Source: Phoronis australis (Eukaryota; Phoronida; Phoronidae). From it: a DNA stretch of 64,000 nt. Under the pieces are notes generated by a model. It worked only from the letters and a program-made list of their open reading frames with translations, did not search any database and was not told where the DNA came from. The stretch covers positions 396,971 to 460,970 of the forward strand of contig NMRA01000266.1 of assembly GCA_002633005.1 (NCBI GenBank), given 5' to 3'. Positions within the stretch are counted from its first letter, which is position 1, and each line of letters opens with the position of its first letter. The position numbers and the translations under genes are program-made. Of this stretch, positions 13,201-25,012 are shown in pieces.

Positions 13201-16200
13201 GAACGTAATTATGCGGGGTCGACCAAGTTAATCCCATACAATTATTGATCGTAGTTGACATCCCCCTTGTCGTTGATGTTATGGCTTTCGGGAAATGATG
13301 TGATCAATCCAGTTTTCTCCATGGCAGAATTGAAAAATTCTTGAATAAGTTTAAAAAACTGTTCTAGCTTATTTAACATAGAGGGATCAGGGGCCGGTTG
13401 GATGACACATTCCTAAATAGGCACTCAACTGAGTTCCCTAAATCTGCTGCGTATTTGTGGGCTTGTGAAAACTCTGATTGTCTTATTTTATGCTGTTTGA
13501 GTATCATTAGTATGCCAATTTTTTACTTTGATACAAGTCGAAAGAAAACTCTAAATTGAATTCTCAATATTATTGAAAATAAGTAGGCATCTTTTCATGC
13601 AGCGCCCCCAATTTAAGGACTAAGTCCCTAACTGTTTTGATTGACTTAAGGGCTCAGTTTTTAGTTATGTTATTAGAAAATTCCACTAGTCAAAGAAGAG
13701 CTCATGATAAAGATAAAATTATAGAAAATGTATTACATCTGTGCCTAAAGAATGAAACAAATATGAAAAAGATTTATTGAACTTAATTGAGTCCCTATTA
13801 AGAAATGTTTCGTGCAACTGGTCACTGGTCTCCAGGTGTGTGCTTCAGCCATAAACTGACAGCATGGCACAGTGTTCTCCTCAACAGAAAATTCTAACTT
13901 GACTGAAATTACAAAATTTGTGTACTTGCTTGAAAACCCATTTCCGTACTGAGGAGAGTTTGTGTGTTAAGTGATGGAATAATGCATAGAACTGTTACTT
14001 AAAGGCCAGAATGTCTTAATCTCCCGAAGCTGTAAACTCGTTGCACCGGTTTTCAAACTCGATGCATAAGGAAGCAAAACTTGTCATGGCAAAATTAAAA
14101 CTTGACGCAAATGACAGAGTGACGAGTCAAAACAGGTTTTTGCTGTAGGTCGGTATTGCTGTCTTTGCATGGAATTCCTACATCCACCTTCCCTGAGACT
14201 TTTAGAATTAAAAACTGAGTTGAGTTGCTAACCAAAACAGAAAACAATCATCGCATGATATACGAAACCAATTTTATGAACAAAAAAGACTTAAATCGAT
14301 TTTTGAAATAGTGAGCGAAACAGGGTTTAGCTTTAATTTGCAGCTCCTGTAAAGTTGTTAACACACAACCTAAATTGTTGACCAAACCCATCTATCGCAT
14401 CTGATCCAGTTTATGAAGATTCCAATGTAAAGCATCTGTTTTGAGCCTGACTGGCATGTGTTTGTTTACAAGGTCACCATGGTTACCAGAGATGTCTAGC
14501 ATGATCCTGGGATCATGAAAACAACAAACAAGGTCATAGGTCACAATCACTGGGGCTGGGGTAGTCAGGTGTATGCCTGGCCTTTGAGTGACGTCTGAAA
14601 TTATAGGAAGTTATCGTGACTAGTGTTGACTTGTTTTCTCATACTTGTTTTTTCATGCCACTGCCAGTCATGTTCGGACAGTGCCTACTGCTTCTGTGAA
14701 GACTCATCTGGCCCACAATTATAGTTCGCTCTAAAATTTCACACGGGGGAAATTTTGTAATCTTGTCTGCCTAACTGCTTGAGGCTAAGTAGGAAACCCC
14801 TTAGTTGGTGATAAAGAACTTGACCAGTTAGAAGATTAGAGAAGGGCTTTTCCATACTATAAAACTGGGATTGTCGCCATTTTTCTTAATGTTTCATTGC
14901 TCGCACTGTTCACTTTTTTCAATGATTTTCGTTCTGTTCAGTTGTTCCGCACCATTTCTCTCGGATTACCTCAACTGGATGGCACTGAGACGTTCTCAGC
15001 ATGGTTGTTTCTCAAACACTGTAAACAGGTTTTGCTTCATGTTCTCTTCACTACTCTATGTGGGCACATCACTTGAACTACTTCATACAATATCGGGTTA
15101 TTGATAGAGAAAACATTGCACAGTGCCTGAGAACTGTGTACACTGCTGGACCACCCTCTATATTGTTGAGTGTTTACTATGCCTAACATGTTGACCTGTG
15201 TATGACTGGAGAGTTCATATAGCCTGGAATCAATTGGACCTCTGCAGTAGAGTTATCTCCCTTTTCGCAAGTCCTGAACACCATTGGGATATCTGATGTT
15301 TCCAGCACCTCAATGGAGACAAGTCGGATAATCATTGCATAGCAGCCTAAGAATGGCACCCTCCTTTGAATGGCATGTAGCAAGGTCTATACGTACCCAA
15401 GGGTCATGCTGTGGTCATTAAATGTCTTGAAACATCAATGCTGGATTTGTGGACCTGCAGCTCACTAATGGGACTTCATAAATATATTTTATATTGGTGG
15501 TGATCTAACCAAAACATGTATCTGTAGCTATGTTGTTCAGGCTGGAATTCAGTAACTCTATGACCTCGCTAAAATCTAGCAAAAATCACGTGTTCTCATT
15601 TAAAATACACAATAACATCTCACGTAATCTCGCGAAATTTTGCTTTTTAGTGAGGTCCTGGGGTTACTGGACTCTACCCAGGTTTCCTCTTAAAACTGCT
15701 ACGGAAAAGATTCTCAAATTTGGGACAGGTTTTAGGATTTGGGACACGGAAATTCCCACTGGCATTGAATTTTCTTTATTCTGCTTTTTGATTTATACTG
15801 TCACATGGCTTAATTTGGCGACTTGGTAAAAATCCCAAGTCACCATGGTGTCGCCGAAATTTTGCGAGTTGCTACCAAGTGAGAGGAAGGCAGGAAAAGA
15901 AGAATTTGTAATTCGCTTCAAAGTTTGTCTTGACTAACCAAATAGAAACACCTTTGGTTAACAATCGTTCTAAATGTTTTGCAAATTCAACCAAGTCGAC
16001 AACTCTCAGCTCGTAATCAAGGACTTGCTTAAACTACAACGGGAAGCAGATGGACAATCCAAAGTCGTTTGGCAAACAGTGTGACGCTTGTCTCCTCTCC
16101 TCTGTGGATGAGACTGCTGTTACAGAAGTGCGTTAATCCTTTACTTCACAGACATTTTAAGTCTGGTCTGCACGCCACCTACAGGCCACCTAATGAGCAC

Positions 16201-16859
16201 CAGTCTGATAAGATTTCTGCACCCGACTGGTACATATTTACAATTGTGATTGCTTCGTTGCAAGTTATAGTAACTCAACAATATGTTGTTTTGGAACATC
16301 TGCACAGCACATATCAAACTAACGATAGGCTGAAATTTCTTATTTTTTCTTGTTGAATTTCTCGAAATCAGATTTCACTCACCCAACATGTTGCATGTGG
16401 GTGAATAATCATTGCAATACGATATGCATTGCTCGTCAGAGCAGCTTTACCTTCAGTGCATGGATTAGTTCTACACTTGGATAACAGTCAAGCTAACTGA
16501 TAGTACCTCTAATTCATCAAGGTTTGAATAGCAGATCATATAAAACCCTTATTATCCCTCATATGCAATGTTCATGACCCCATGAGATACCTTAATTAAT
16601 TTAGTCTCCATGGTTTCATGTGGGTATAGTTTGTGTAACTGTCAACACACCCATGCTCTGGGTACATTCAGTTTGCAATTTATTGCATAATCTTGGTTTC
16701 CTAAGTGGCTTTTACATGGAGAGTTAGTTGCCACTGTATCAGGCATCACAGCGCAACACCTTCCACTTTTGTTGCATTTACACGACGTTAGATCGCAAAT
16801 TGGATCAGCACAAGTCACTTACGCGAACACTGTTTGTGTGTGCTCGCATAAAAAACAGT

Positions 16860-17115
16860 GAACGTCCATACCACATGGAATGCCAGTTGATACCCAAATA
16901 TACGCTTTTGCACAAGCACACTGAAAGATGTTCCCTTTTCCGCCCTGCCCCAGTTGTGTTAGTTGAAACAGGATCAACTGATCGAGCGCAAATCGTTCTA
17001 CCTCTCAAACCGCTATCAAACATAGGCCGCCAGCGATTTCACTTGCTTCGTGTTAGTCGTGTGTACAAACATTTGCACCTGATCAGCTGTTCCATATTAG
17101 CTGCGCCATGTCAAC
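16860..17115 (+). repeat. Dispersed direct repeat, copy 1
   Basis: Shares CACATGGAATGCCAGT, CCTGCCCCAGTTGTGT, CTACCTCTCAAACC and ATCAGCTGTTC, in the same order and spacing, with 19163-19440. Probably two old copies of an unclassified transposon. The 135-codon open frame here is not preserved in copy 2, so I do not call it a gene. Confidence 0.7.
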
Positions 17116-17130
17116 TATCTCCTTTAAATG

Positions 17131-17273
17131 TCTGACAACCCATATCTGACAACCCATATCTGACAACCCACGTCTGATGACATATGCTTGACAACCCGTG
17201 TTTTATTAGTACATGTCTGACAATACAGGTTTGACAACCTACTCTGACAAGACATGTCTGACGACCTATGTCG
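17131..17273 (+). repeat. 14-base minisatellite TCTGACAACCCATA
   Basis: Two perfect units are followed by progressively diverged ones (CTGACAAGACATG, CTGACGACCTATG), just after dispersed repeat copy 1. Confidence 0.75.
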
Positions 17274-17417
17274 GCCAAAACAATCTTGAGCAGGTACTAT
17301 CCCAAAATCACCTTTTTATAAGTTTTGGGTTAGAACCAGGTTTTTTGAATATTACAAAACTAAGACATTTAAATTAGTTTCCCACTGCTTTTTTAATGAC
17401 CCTGAGTAATAATTAGG

Positions 17418-17525
17418 GCAATGATCTGATATAGCGTGCCGATTTTTGAGAACCAGTTTTCTCCACTGAATAACTGGCATCAAACTGGTTCTCAAAATAC
17501 GAGCACGTTATATCTGACTATTACC
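17418..17525. mobile_element. Foldback hairpin element, copy B
   Basis: Arms GATATAGCGTGC...TTTTGAGAACCAG and CTGGTTCTCAAAA...GCACGTTATATC pair with each other. The loop TTTTCTCCACTGAATAACTGG resembles the loops of the other copies. Confidence 0.7.
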
Positions 17526-18718
17526 ATAATTGATATGTTATCATTGAGATATGGGACTGTAATAAAGTCTATGGAATTGAGCATTATCTCTTGAATAAAT
17601 TTATATTCTGGACAGAATAATGAACTCCCAGACCTGCAGTTAGCAACTTAATCGATGCACTAACTGCTTAGTTGTTTACATACTTGGTCATTCAAATGCT
17701 AGGGTACCTTAGCTCAGGTGTCTGCTGTCCATTGGATTCCTGTTCCATGAAGGGCTCATAAAAGGATTCGTAAGTGACATCTATTGGTCACTTCACAGTT
17801 AGGAAAAATTCGCGCGACTGTTGCACTCATGAACATAGTTCCTGGCGTAGTAACATGGTTCACAGGCCCGCTTGTACCGCGTTAAGCGATCAATGAGCCT
17901 GCGTGTAAGTGACACGATCCCTGTTCATTTGTACAGCAGCAATGTGATTATCTCCCCTTGTAAGTCTATCCACACTGCTCCAGGTGCTGTTAGTTACTTC
18001 AGTCAAGCTATGATTATATATTTGCATGCTCCTACCTCTGTTAATGCATAGCAAGGACTAAACGGCAATGCTATTTAAGCGCCACCTGCGCTAAACAAAG
18101 GGCAGTTGTGTTCGTAGACAACTTGTGAATGCAAAAACAAAAAATTCTGCAAATACATGACCTTTGTACTAATGACGTACCGTGGGGGCTGGCATAGCTT
18201 GCGTCACGCAGTGCTATTCCCCAACACCATGTCATGATACTTACTGGACAGTGGACACGATTGAGTGATTTGCGGCGGATCATTTTCAACACAAAACTGT
18301 TCTTAAAAACATTTGGCTTTTTCACCATGTTTCATATTCACACGGTCGCTGTATGTTTTGTTTCTAACTAACTTGACCAAGCAACCACAGAGATTTAAAG
18401 AATCAGCGTACAGGTTCCACTTTAAAGCAGATTTTCACACATCGTCGGTTGATTCAGCTGTTACACAAATTTCTCATTGCCATTTTCATTTCATCTCATA
18501 AATTATAGTTATGTTTGTGTTGCATTTCAAACTTATCTATTTTGGAAAATTTTCGCCTAGCTGACGATCTTGTCCTGATAACCTTGTTTACTATGTACAC
18601 AACACTGGTGCCTCGACTGACCTTTTCATCTGGCCAACAGGTGGTGCTCACGTGTCATCTTCACTGTTTTAGTTGAATTCAGACGATCTCATGACAGTAG
18701 ATAATTTGGAACAGACAC

Positions 18719-18856
18719 TTCTGGTTCATATGCTCAGACCCTTGATGTGGTGCTGTTGGAAAGGTCTACATGTAGAGACGATTTGCGTCTGGTTCTAATA
18801 CTCAGGGCCCTTAATTTGGTACTGTTGGAAAGGCGGTAGGTGTAGAGACGATTTGC
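18719..18856 (+). repeat. ~68-base tandem duplication
   Basis: Two copies run from TCTGGTTCT/A through CTGTTGGAAAGG to TGTAGAGACGATTTGC. Confidence 0.75.
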
Positions 18857-19162
18857 AAAACAATCCATTTTAGCAGACATAAAATTACACCTTCTTTTCT
18901 GTTGTATAATTTGGTAAATCAAATTTTACTATTTCTAAGTCTTAAGTAGCATTAAAATTACCAGGAATTGCCTAACATGTCGCAGCTCTGTTAATTTACA
19001 CCACGCTGTGTCTATTGTTTCTTACGTTTATAGCAAAACAATCGTCGGTCAGTTTGTGACTGAAATTGTGGAATTGTGTTATTAATCAGTGGCAATGAAA
19101 TTCAAAAATAATAGAGGTATGGCATTTACCTCTTAAATGTGTGAATTCTGTTTGAGCAATAG

Positions 19163-19440
19163 CAAACGCCCAAACCACATGGAATGCCAGTGGATCACCT
19201 GTATTTATGCTATTGTGCAAGTGCATTGCAAGATGGTCCTTTTCCACCCTGCCCCAGTTGTGTAACTTAGACATTTAATTTAAACTGAAGCAACTGATCC
19301 AGTGCAACTGGGTCTACCTCTCAAACCAGCGTCTAAAATTGCCGCCTGGTGTCAACTTGCTCGTTGGTCATGTTTACACACACTTGCGGGCGCGCACGCA
19401 TCAGCTGTTCGTGTTAATGGCTCAGTGACAGCTGTCTCTT
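19163..19440 (+). repeat. Dispersed direct repeat, copy 2
   Basis: The partner of 16860-17115. It has several small insertions and deletions, including about 20 extra bases after CCAGTTGTGT. No terminal inverted repeats or target duplication are evident. Confidence 0.7.
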
Positions 19441-22400
19441 GTATACATGTAAATTCGACTTACAACTGGAACACAACCCTGGTGTTGCATAGAATTGAGA
19501 GGTTGGGATCTCATCTTCCGACTCGAATTCAAACTCGGAATTCTTTTTGGCATTCTTGGTTTTACTTTCGTGCAAATTCAAGGTAAGTATGTATGAAACA
19601 AGCGAGATTCTAGTCCAAGTTCGCACTCGATGACCCCTAGGTTGGAGCTCAAAACTCCAGTAAAAACTTGGGATTTCAAGTTCGGACTGAAACTTCTAAC
19701 CTCAGTGATGGGGTCATTAAATGCAAACTCGAATTAGACAATTTGAACTCCGGTGTAGATTAATAGACACGGTCCTGAGTTTGCACAAGAGTAGAATAGA
19801 CATTATAAAAATTTGTTCAAATTTCAAGTAAAAAGGTCAGGCCACCCACCCCGCTCCCTAGCCGCTCCCCCCCACGCCGGTCCCTGTACAGTTGACATGT
19901 TAATTACTTTCCATTTCGTATGCATTAGTTGGTACAGTTAAAGCAGTGTATGTATATTGCCATATAACTTGTTTGTACATTTTCTGCTTCTGGCAGGAAT
20001 GATGAAAATGAAATGAGTGAACTCTATGTAACCCTGAGTTATTATGGAATAAATTACATGATACAGATTACCAGACCCAGTTAAAAACACAGTGCATCTG
20101 GCAATGTTTGATGACCCTGTTTATATCCTGCTTATGTGACCTTCCTTATATCGAATACATTGACTTGATTAAAACTATCATTACTTACGTATTTTTGAAA
20201 TATTTAAAGAAATAAACACTGGAAAGCAGCTATGGATGTGGTAATGGTATTGCATGCTGCTCTGTACAGTACGTCACATGCTTTAAAGCACCCCTAGATG
20301 TGAGCATGACCTTTACATGACTTGGGAATTAATATTTAATTTTGATATGGTAGTATGCCCTTTGGGGCACTGGACTTACGTAAATCCTACGGGCGGAGTA
20401 TGAATAAACTGTTACCATTTTTGAAATCGCTTGTGGCCAATTTGTCGTACTTACTATGAAAGGCATTCTGCTGAATCTTTTTCCCTATGAACCTGAAATT
20501 TGTAAAAATATTTAGTATGAAAATTTTTACTTGCTGGTACTTACGCTTGGCATTTTTTCTCTGTGAACTTGGAATGAATAAAAATAAGTTTTATGCTCCC
20601 TGGTCGGGACAGGCACAGATATTACGTCTCTGTGTCGGCACATTCGACTTGAGCTACGATGCTAGGTACCACGGTAATAAATTCAATTACACAGGGATTA
20701 GTAGACCCTGGTTTTCTGCGATGACGCAAAATGAACAATACCGCAAAATGAACAATACGTGCAATCTGTCTTCTTTCACAAAATTAGAAAATTTACGTAT
20801 TTTAGTTGTTACGGTGATTACCTAAATTAAGACTATAATATATCAGATGCAATATATTCTGCCTCATGTCTATCGATGATCGCTCTACAGCAGACATGCT
20901 AAAGTGGTTGTTAATTCTTTCTGAAGGTGGCGCTGTGTAGTCTCTGAGGGTTGTTCTGTTATTTTTCCTGTTTTGAGAAACAATAAATGTAGCGTGCATA
21001 AAATAGAGCCGCGTCTTAATTCAGTGGAAGAGGTAAGGGAATTCCCAGAACATTTTGTGATACTTACCACTTTGAAATAGTACGACGTAATTTGGTTATT
21101 TACAAAACGGAAAAACACATTATAAGTTTGCTTAAACGGATTTCTGTGGGGTCTCTATCTTATGTCGATCAGGCGGTCAGCATTTGTGTTTTGTGACTTG
21201 TTCTTACTGTCTTTTCTGCTTAGAACAATCATTCTGAATTCATTTTTAAGAAAAATACCAAAGTCCAAAATCATTTTCCGGGTAAGTAAATTATAACGCA
21301 TTGGCCAATGAAGGCGGCATTGTCTTGCTTCGTGTGCGCAATATCAAAACCATGTAGACAACTTTGAAGGGAAGTGATAAAATCAAGAGATTTGCGATTG
21401 TTAGTTTAGTATTGCTCATAAGTATTTTGTCTTGACAGTGTTTCTTGGTCTAGACACACGTAACTAAATGTCTCGGGAGTTGTAATTTGTTCTCGTTTTT
21501 ACCATCATCACAGGAGACAACGATGAACAATTTTAACCTTTGGTACGCTCACACGGTTTCCTTCTCTGATTCCTGTTACAGTAAATTTTCACATAATTTG
21601 GACAAAATGGTTGCCAAAAATGCCATGGTTTCATTTTATAAGCTTCAAAAATTGTGGTGAACGCCCGCAATTTTTCAAAATGTCTTCTGGTTGCTGCAGT
21701 ATGAAACTTGAACGTAGAAGGCGTATTTTTTGTCGCTTATTATGTTTGTTTCGTGGAAAAAATGAAGTTTCACTTGTGGACCAATTGTATCTCAAGTGGG
21801 TGCGGTTTTACCATAGTCTGTGTTAAGATGTTCAAGGTTAACTTTAGGATTTTCCAAGACTAAACCTCAGTGAAATGGTCGTATGTTACATTTATTGATT
21901 GTGACATTTACAATCATCGTTTTTGTTTGCAGGATAACTGTGTTGCTTGAACGTCTGCTCTTCTGAACTTGAACGTTACATACAAAGTTTGACTGGCGTT
22001 ATGTAGCACCGTTTTGTAATGGAATAAGCGCAGGTAAGCTTTAGTGAATATTTGCTGTTTTGGCTTTGAGAGTATTTGGATGTAATTTTGTTCGAGGAGA
22101 TGTAAATGAAAACCGAAAAAAGTGTGTGCCAAATGCGCCATTTTTCCCGCACTCGAGAAGAAAAAAAAACGGGCCTTCAGCTATTCAGATGGGTGCAATT
22201 TTATGTCTATTAGTTGAAAAGTGTCTACTATATTGAGACAGAGGAACACACTTATTGTAAAGCTGTTGGGAGTTTAAAATGATTGGTGTTTTGAGTAGCA
22301 TGTCTCTAATGCTAGACATTGGTGCCTGTTTTCTGCCTGCAGATAAATTGCGAAAACTGTGTTGCCACATAGCTGTTCTCTTACTCTGCGTGCATCTCTA

Positions 22401-24162
22401 GGAATTTTTTGATACCTGAAGTTTTAAAATTTTTGCTAAAAAATTTTTTTACCACTTCCAAGTGGTGATGTGATTTCAACAAAGGAGCGCCGTTTTTGAA
22501 CATTTTCAGTGTATCCGAGGTCGTTGCCTTGCCAACCTTGGGTCATCAACAGAATCATGGCTGGCAGATGGCTTTGTACCAGTTGTGTGTAGATTGATTG
22601 AGTTTAGTAACTGGGACACACAATTATGTACGTGTTGATTGGTTTACAGATGATATTTGTGGATATGAGCCATAATGTTGCACTGCAGTTGTGTTGTGTC
22701 TCGTGACAATTGCGGTTGGGACAATTGCGTTGTTCTGCAGCTCAGTTTGTCACGGCGGTTGTGACAACTGAACGGTGTTGTTAATTGGTGGACGAGTCCA
22801 ACGCTGGTTAATTACAAGATCTTTGTGAATGCTGTGTGCTTTTTCAAGGTAACAGTACATCTCCACTGTACATGCTCTCTGTGGAGTAGTGCACTCTCAA
22901 TATCTCTGCTTGATGGAGACATTATTACAAGTGAGTTGTGCCTTTCTATGGCAATAGTTCCTCTTCCTCCATTTTCTTTCTGTCCTGTTCTCTTCCATCT
23001 CCGTCCGCCCCTTTTCTGTTTTTCTTTGTCTGCCAAATTCCTTACTGATTGACTCACTGTATTTCTAGTTGACAACTATCGTTCACTTTTCTCACATAAG
23101 ACTAGAAGAAAATATATACGTACAATCTCGATGAAGGAATTTAATACCAGCTGCGCGAGCGTGAAATTTGTAATTCCATGTTCTCTGTGGATTTCCAACC
23201 TGTACTGGGAAGTTACCCTCGATCGTGTTCCTCTACCACGATAATGTGGGGTAACTTGCACAAATAACATCACGCTATTGTAGTTACTTGTCCCGGCGAT
23301 CGGATAGGAAACCCTAGCATTTTTTTCGGTCCCTGAGTTTCTTGTCCGATCTCCGGGGTTCTTGTTTTAAAGATTGGCGTTCATGTTTTTCGGGCTGGTT
23401 AGCTGTTTTGAAGGTGTGGGCGTCTGTTTTCGACTACGAGATATCTGTTTTGCACTGGGGTTACCATTTCGATGGAACACCCTGATAACATAGCTAGAAC
23501 AAACACAGTTTCTGTGGTGGTAGGTATGCTTTAAAACTTTAAAATCAAATTTATTTGTTGTTATTTATCTTTTTCAAAAATTAAACAGCAAAATTTTACA
23601 CGTTTCCGATGTTGTGTCCTAGATTTGTCAGATTTCCGGCCCCTATTTCACCAAAGGGTAAAGGTGTCGTGCCTTCCTGGAGGGAGGATTTTGTTTTGTG
23701 TGCGAAGTCTCCCGCATGATCGCCACCAATTGGAAGGACTGTACTCCAACACCAGTAGTGGTGTGGGCGCATACTTAGAGAAAACTTGTAATTACCAGTT
23801 TCTCGCTTGGTCAGTCACATACATAGGGGCTTCCAATCTTTTTGCGCCATGTTTTCCACAAGGTGTAGGCTGTGCAGTGTGGACGCCCAACTGAACGACG
23901 GCAATGTGCTCCACGTCGAGTTGTTCTAGGGTAACTTGTAGTCTTGATATGACTTTCTACTTTGATACCTAGAAGAAGTAAGGGTCTTTTTCATATTGTA
24001 TTGGAAAGGAAACCGCAATGCATGAATAGATTCATATCTCAGTACATACAGGCACAAAGGTATACACACAGACGCCAATGCATATTTACTACGCATTTTG
24101 AGTGAAATGACATGTCCAGTATTTTCCTTAGATTTTAAATTTTATTGGAAGCTGAAAATCTA

Positions 24163-24272
24163 GGCAATGATGGATATAACGTGCCCATATTTACGGAACC
24201 AGTACGATGCCTGTTATTGGGTTGAGAAAACTGGTTCTCAATATTTGAGCACGTTATATCCGAACATTACCA
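24163..24272. mobile_element. Foldback hairpin element, copy C
   Basis: Arms GGATATAACGTGC and GCACGTTATATCC pair exactly. The inner GGAACCAG/CTGGTTC core is kept, with some mismatches in the left arm. Its orientation differs from copy B: the GAGAAAA side of the loop lies to the right. It ends about 450 bases upstream of the proposed RalGPS promoter. Confidence 0.7.
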
Positions 24273-24726
24273 AGATCTACTTTTGCAACCAAAAGTTCAG
24301 GCCATGATTAACGTGCCATGCTGAATATTTCTGGCAGCTTCACTGACAATTCATTCCATCAGTACGCATAATAAATAACTTGTACAGTATCATTTAAATT
24401 ACTTATTGATTTCCCGTGCTCGTTTCATGGTGTCTCTTAATTTTTAAGAGCATTTCCTGATTCCATTGTGGTGGATGCCTTTGATTATGTTCTTCTGACC
24501 TCTTGCATGTTTGGTGGTAGTAGTAGTCTTGGCTCATTTATCATTATTAATAATCCTGAAAGTATGCTACTTATTACGCCAGCATTCCTGTCGATCCATG
24601 TACTTTTAACGCCCAATTAATTCGGAATTATTCCGCAGAGTAAGTCCCTACATTTAGCGTGGTTCATTCAGTCCTGATCTAGCCATATCTCGCTAAAGCA
24701 AACCCTGCGAATAGTACTCCCTTTCG

Positions 24727-24766
24727 CCAATAGGTGGCGACACTTCCCGGTCTCTTGCTATAAATA
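24727..24766 (+). promoter_or_regulatory. Candidate RalGPS core promoter (CCAAT + TATA)
   Basis: A CCAAT at 24727-24731 is followed 28 bases later by TATAAATA at 24759-24766. Initiation would be expected near 24790. From there the sequence runs about 220 bases to an ATG-AG|GTAAAG donor whose phase matches the first clear coding exon. Motif matches alone are weak; the support comes from their spacing and the exon that follows. Confidence 0.4.
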
Positions 24767-24789
24767 GCTGTTGTTCCCTGACACAATGC

Positions 24790-25012
24790 ACATGACATGA
24801 ACTGGTTACAAGTTACAACACATCACTGGAGGTTATGTTGGCCATTTGATTTCACACTCCAGTAGTCACAAGGCACACTAACCCGCTGTACACTGCAGCT
24901 TGTCAGTGGACTTCTCTGTGCTGTGTGGCAGCATTTCACTTTCTGATTTGTATTTGGCTACGTGGGACGAAATAAAAATTGATCGCCAGCAATACAGGCA
25001 AAGGAGAATGAG
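24790..25012 (+). CDS. RALGPS: RalGPS exon 1 (5' UTR plus first five coding bases), inferred
   Basis: ATG at 25008-25010, with A at -3, is followed by AG and then the donor GTAAAG at 25013. Exon 2 begins with a single base G that completes an earlier codon, so ATG AG + G gives Met-Arg and opens straight into the exon 2 frame. A short upstream frame (24835-24849, ATG to TGA) lies in the leader. The transcript start is only estimated from the TATA position. Another unseen first exon could be used instead, for example one joined to the donor at 3162. Confidence 0.45.

Larger units (their letters stand above)
7418..24726. other. Intergenic, repeats only
   Basis: No exon with recognisable protein similarity was found on either strand. 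It contains minisatellites, the paired dispersed repeat and foldback copies B and C. It is probably upstream, non-coding DNA of RalGPS, but spliced exons of an unknown gene could be missed. Confidence 0.55.

Noticed and set aside
16728-17135. 135-codon open frame on the + strand
   Set aside because: It lies in dispersed repeat copy 1, and the frame is broken in copy 2, so there is no sign of coding constraint.
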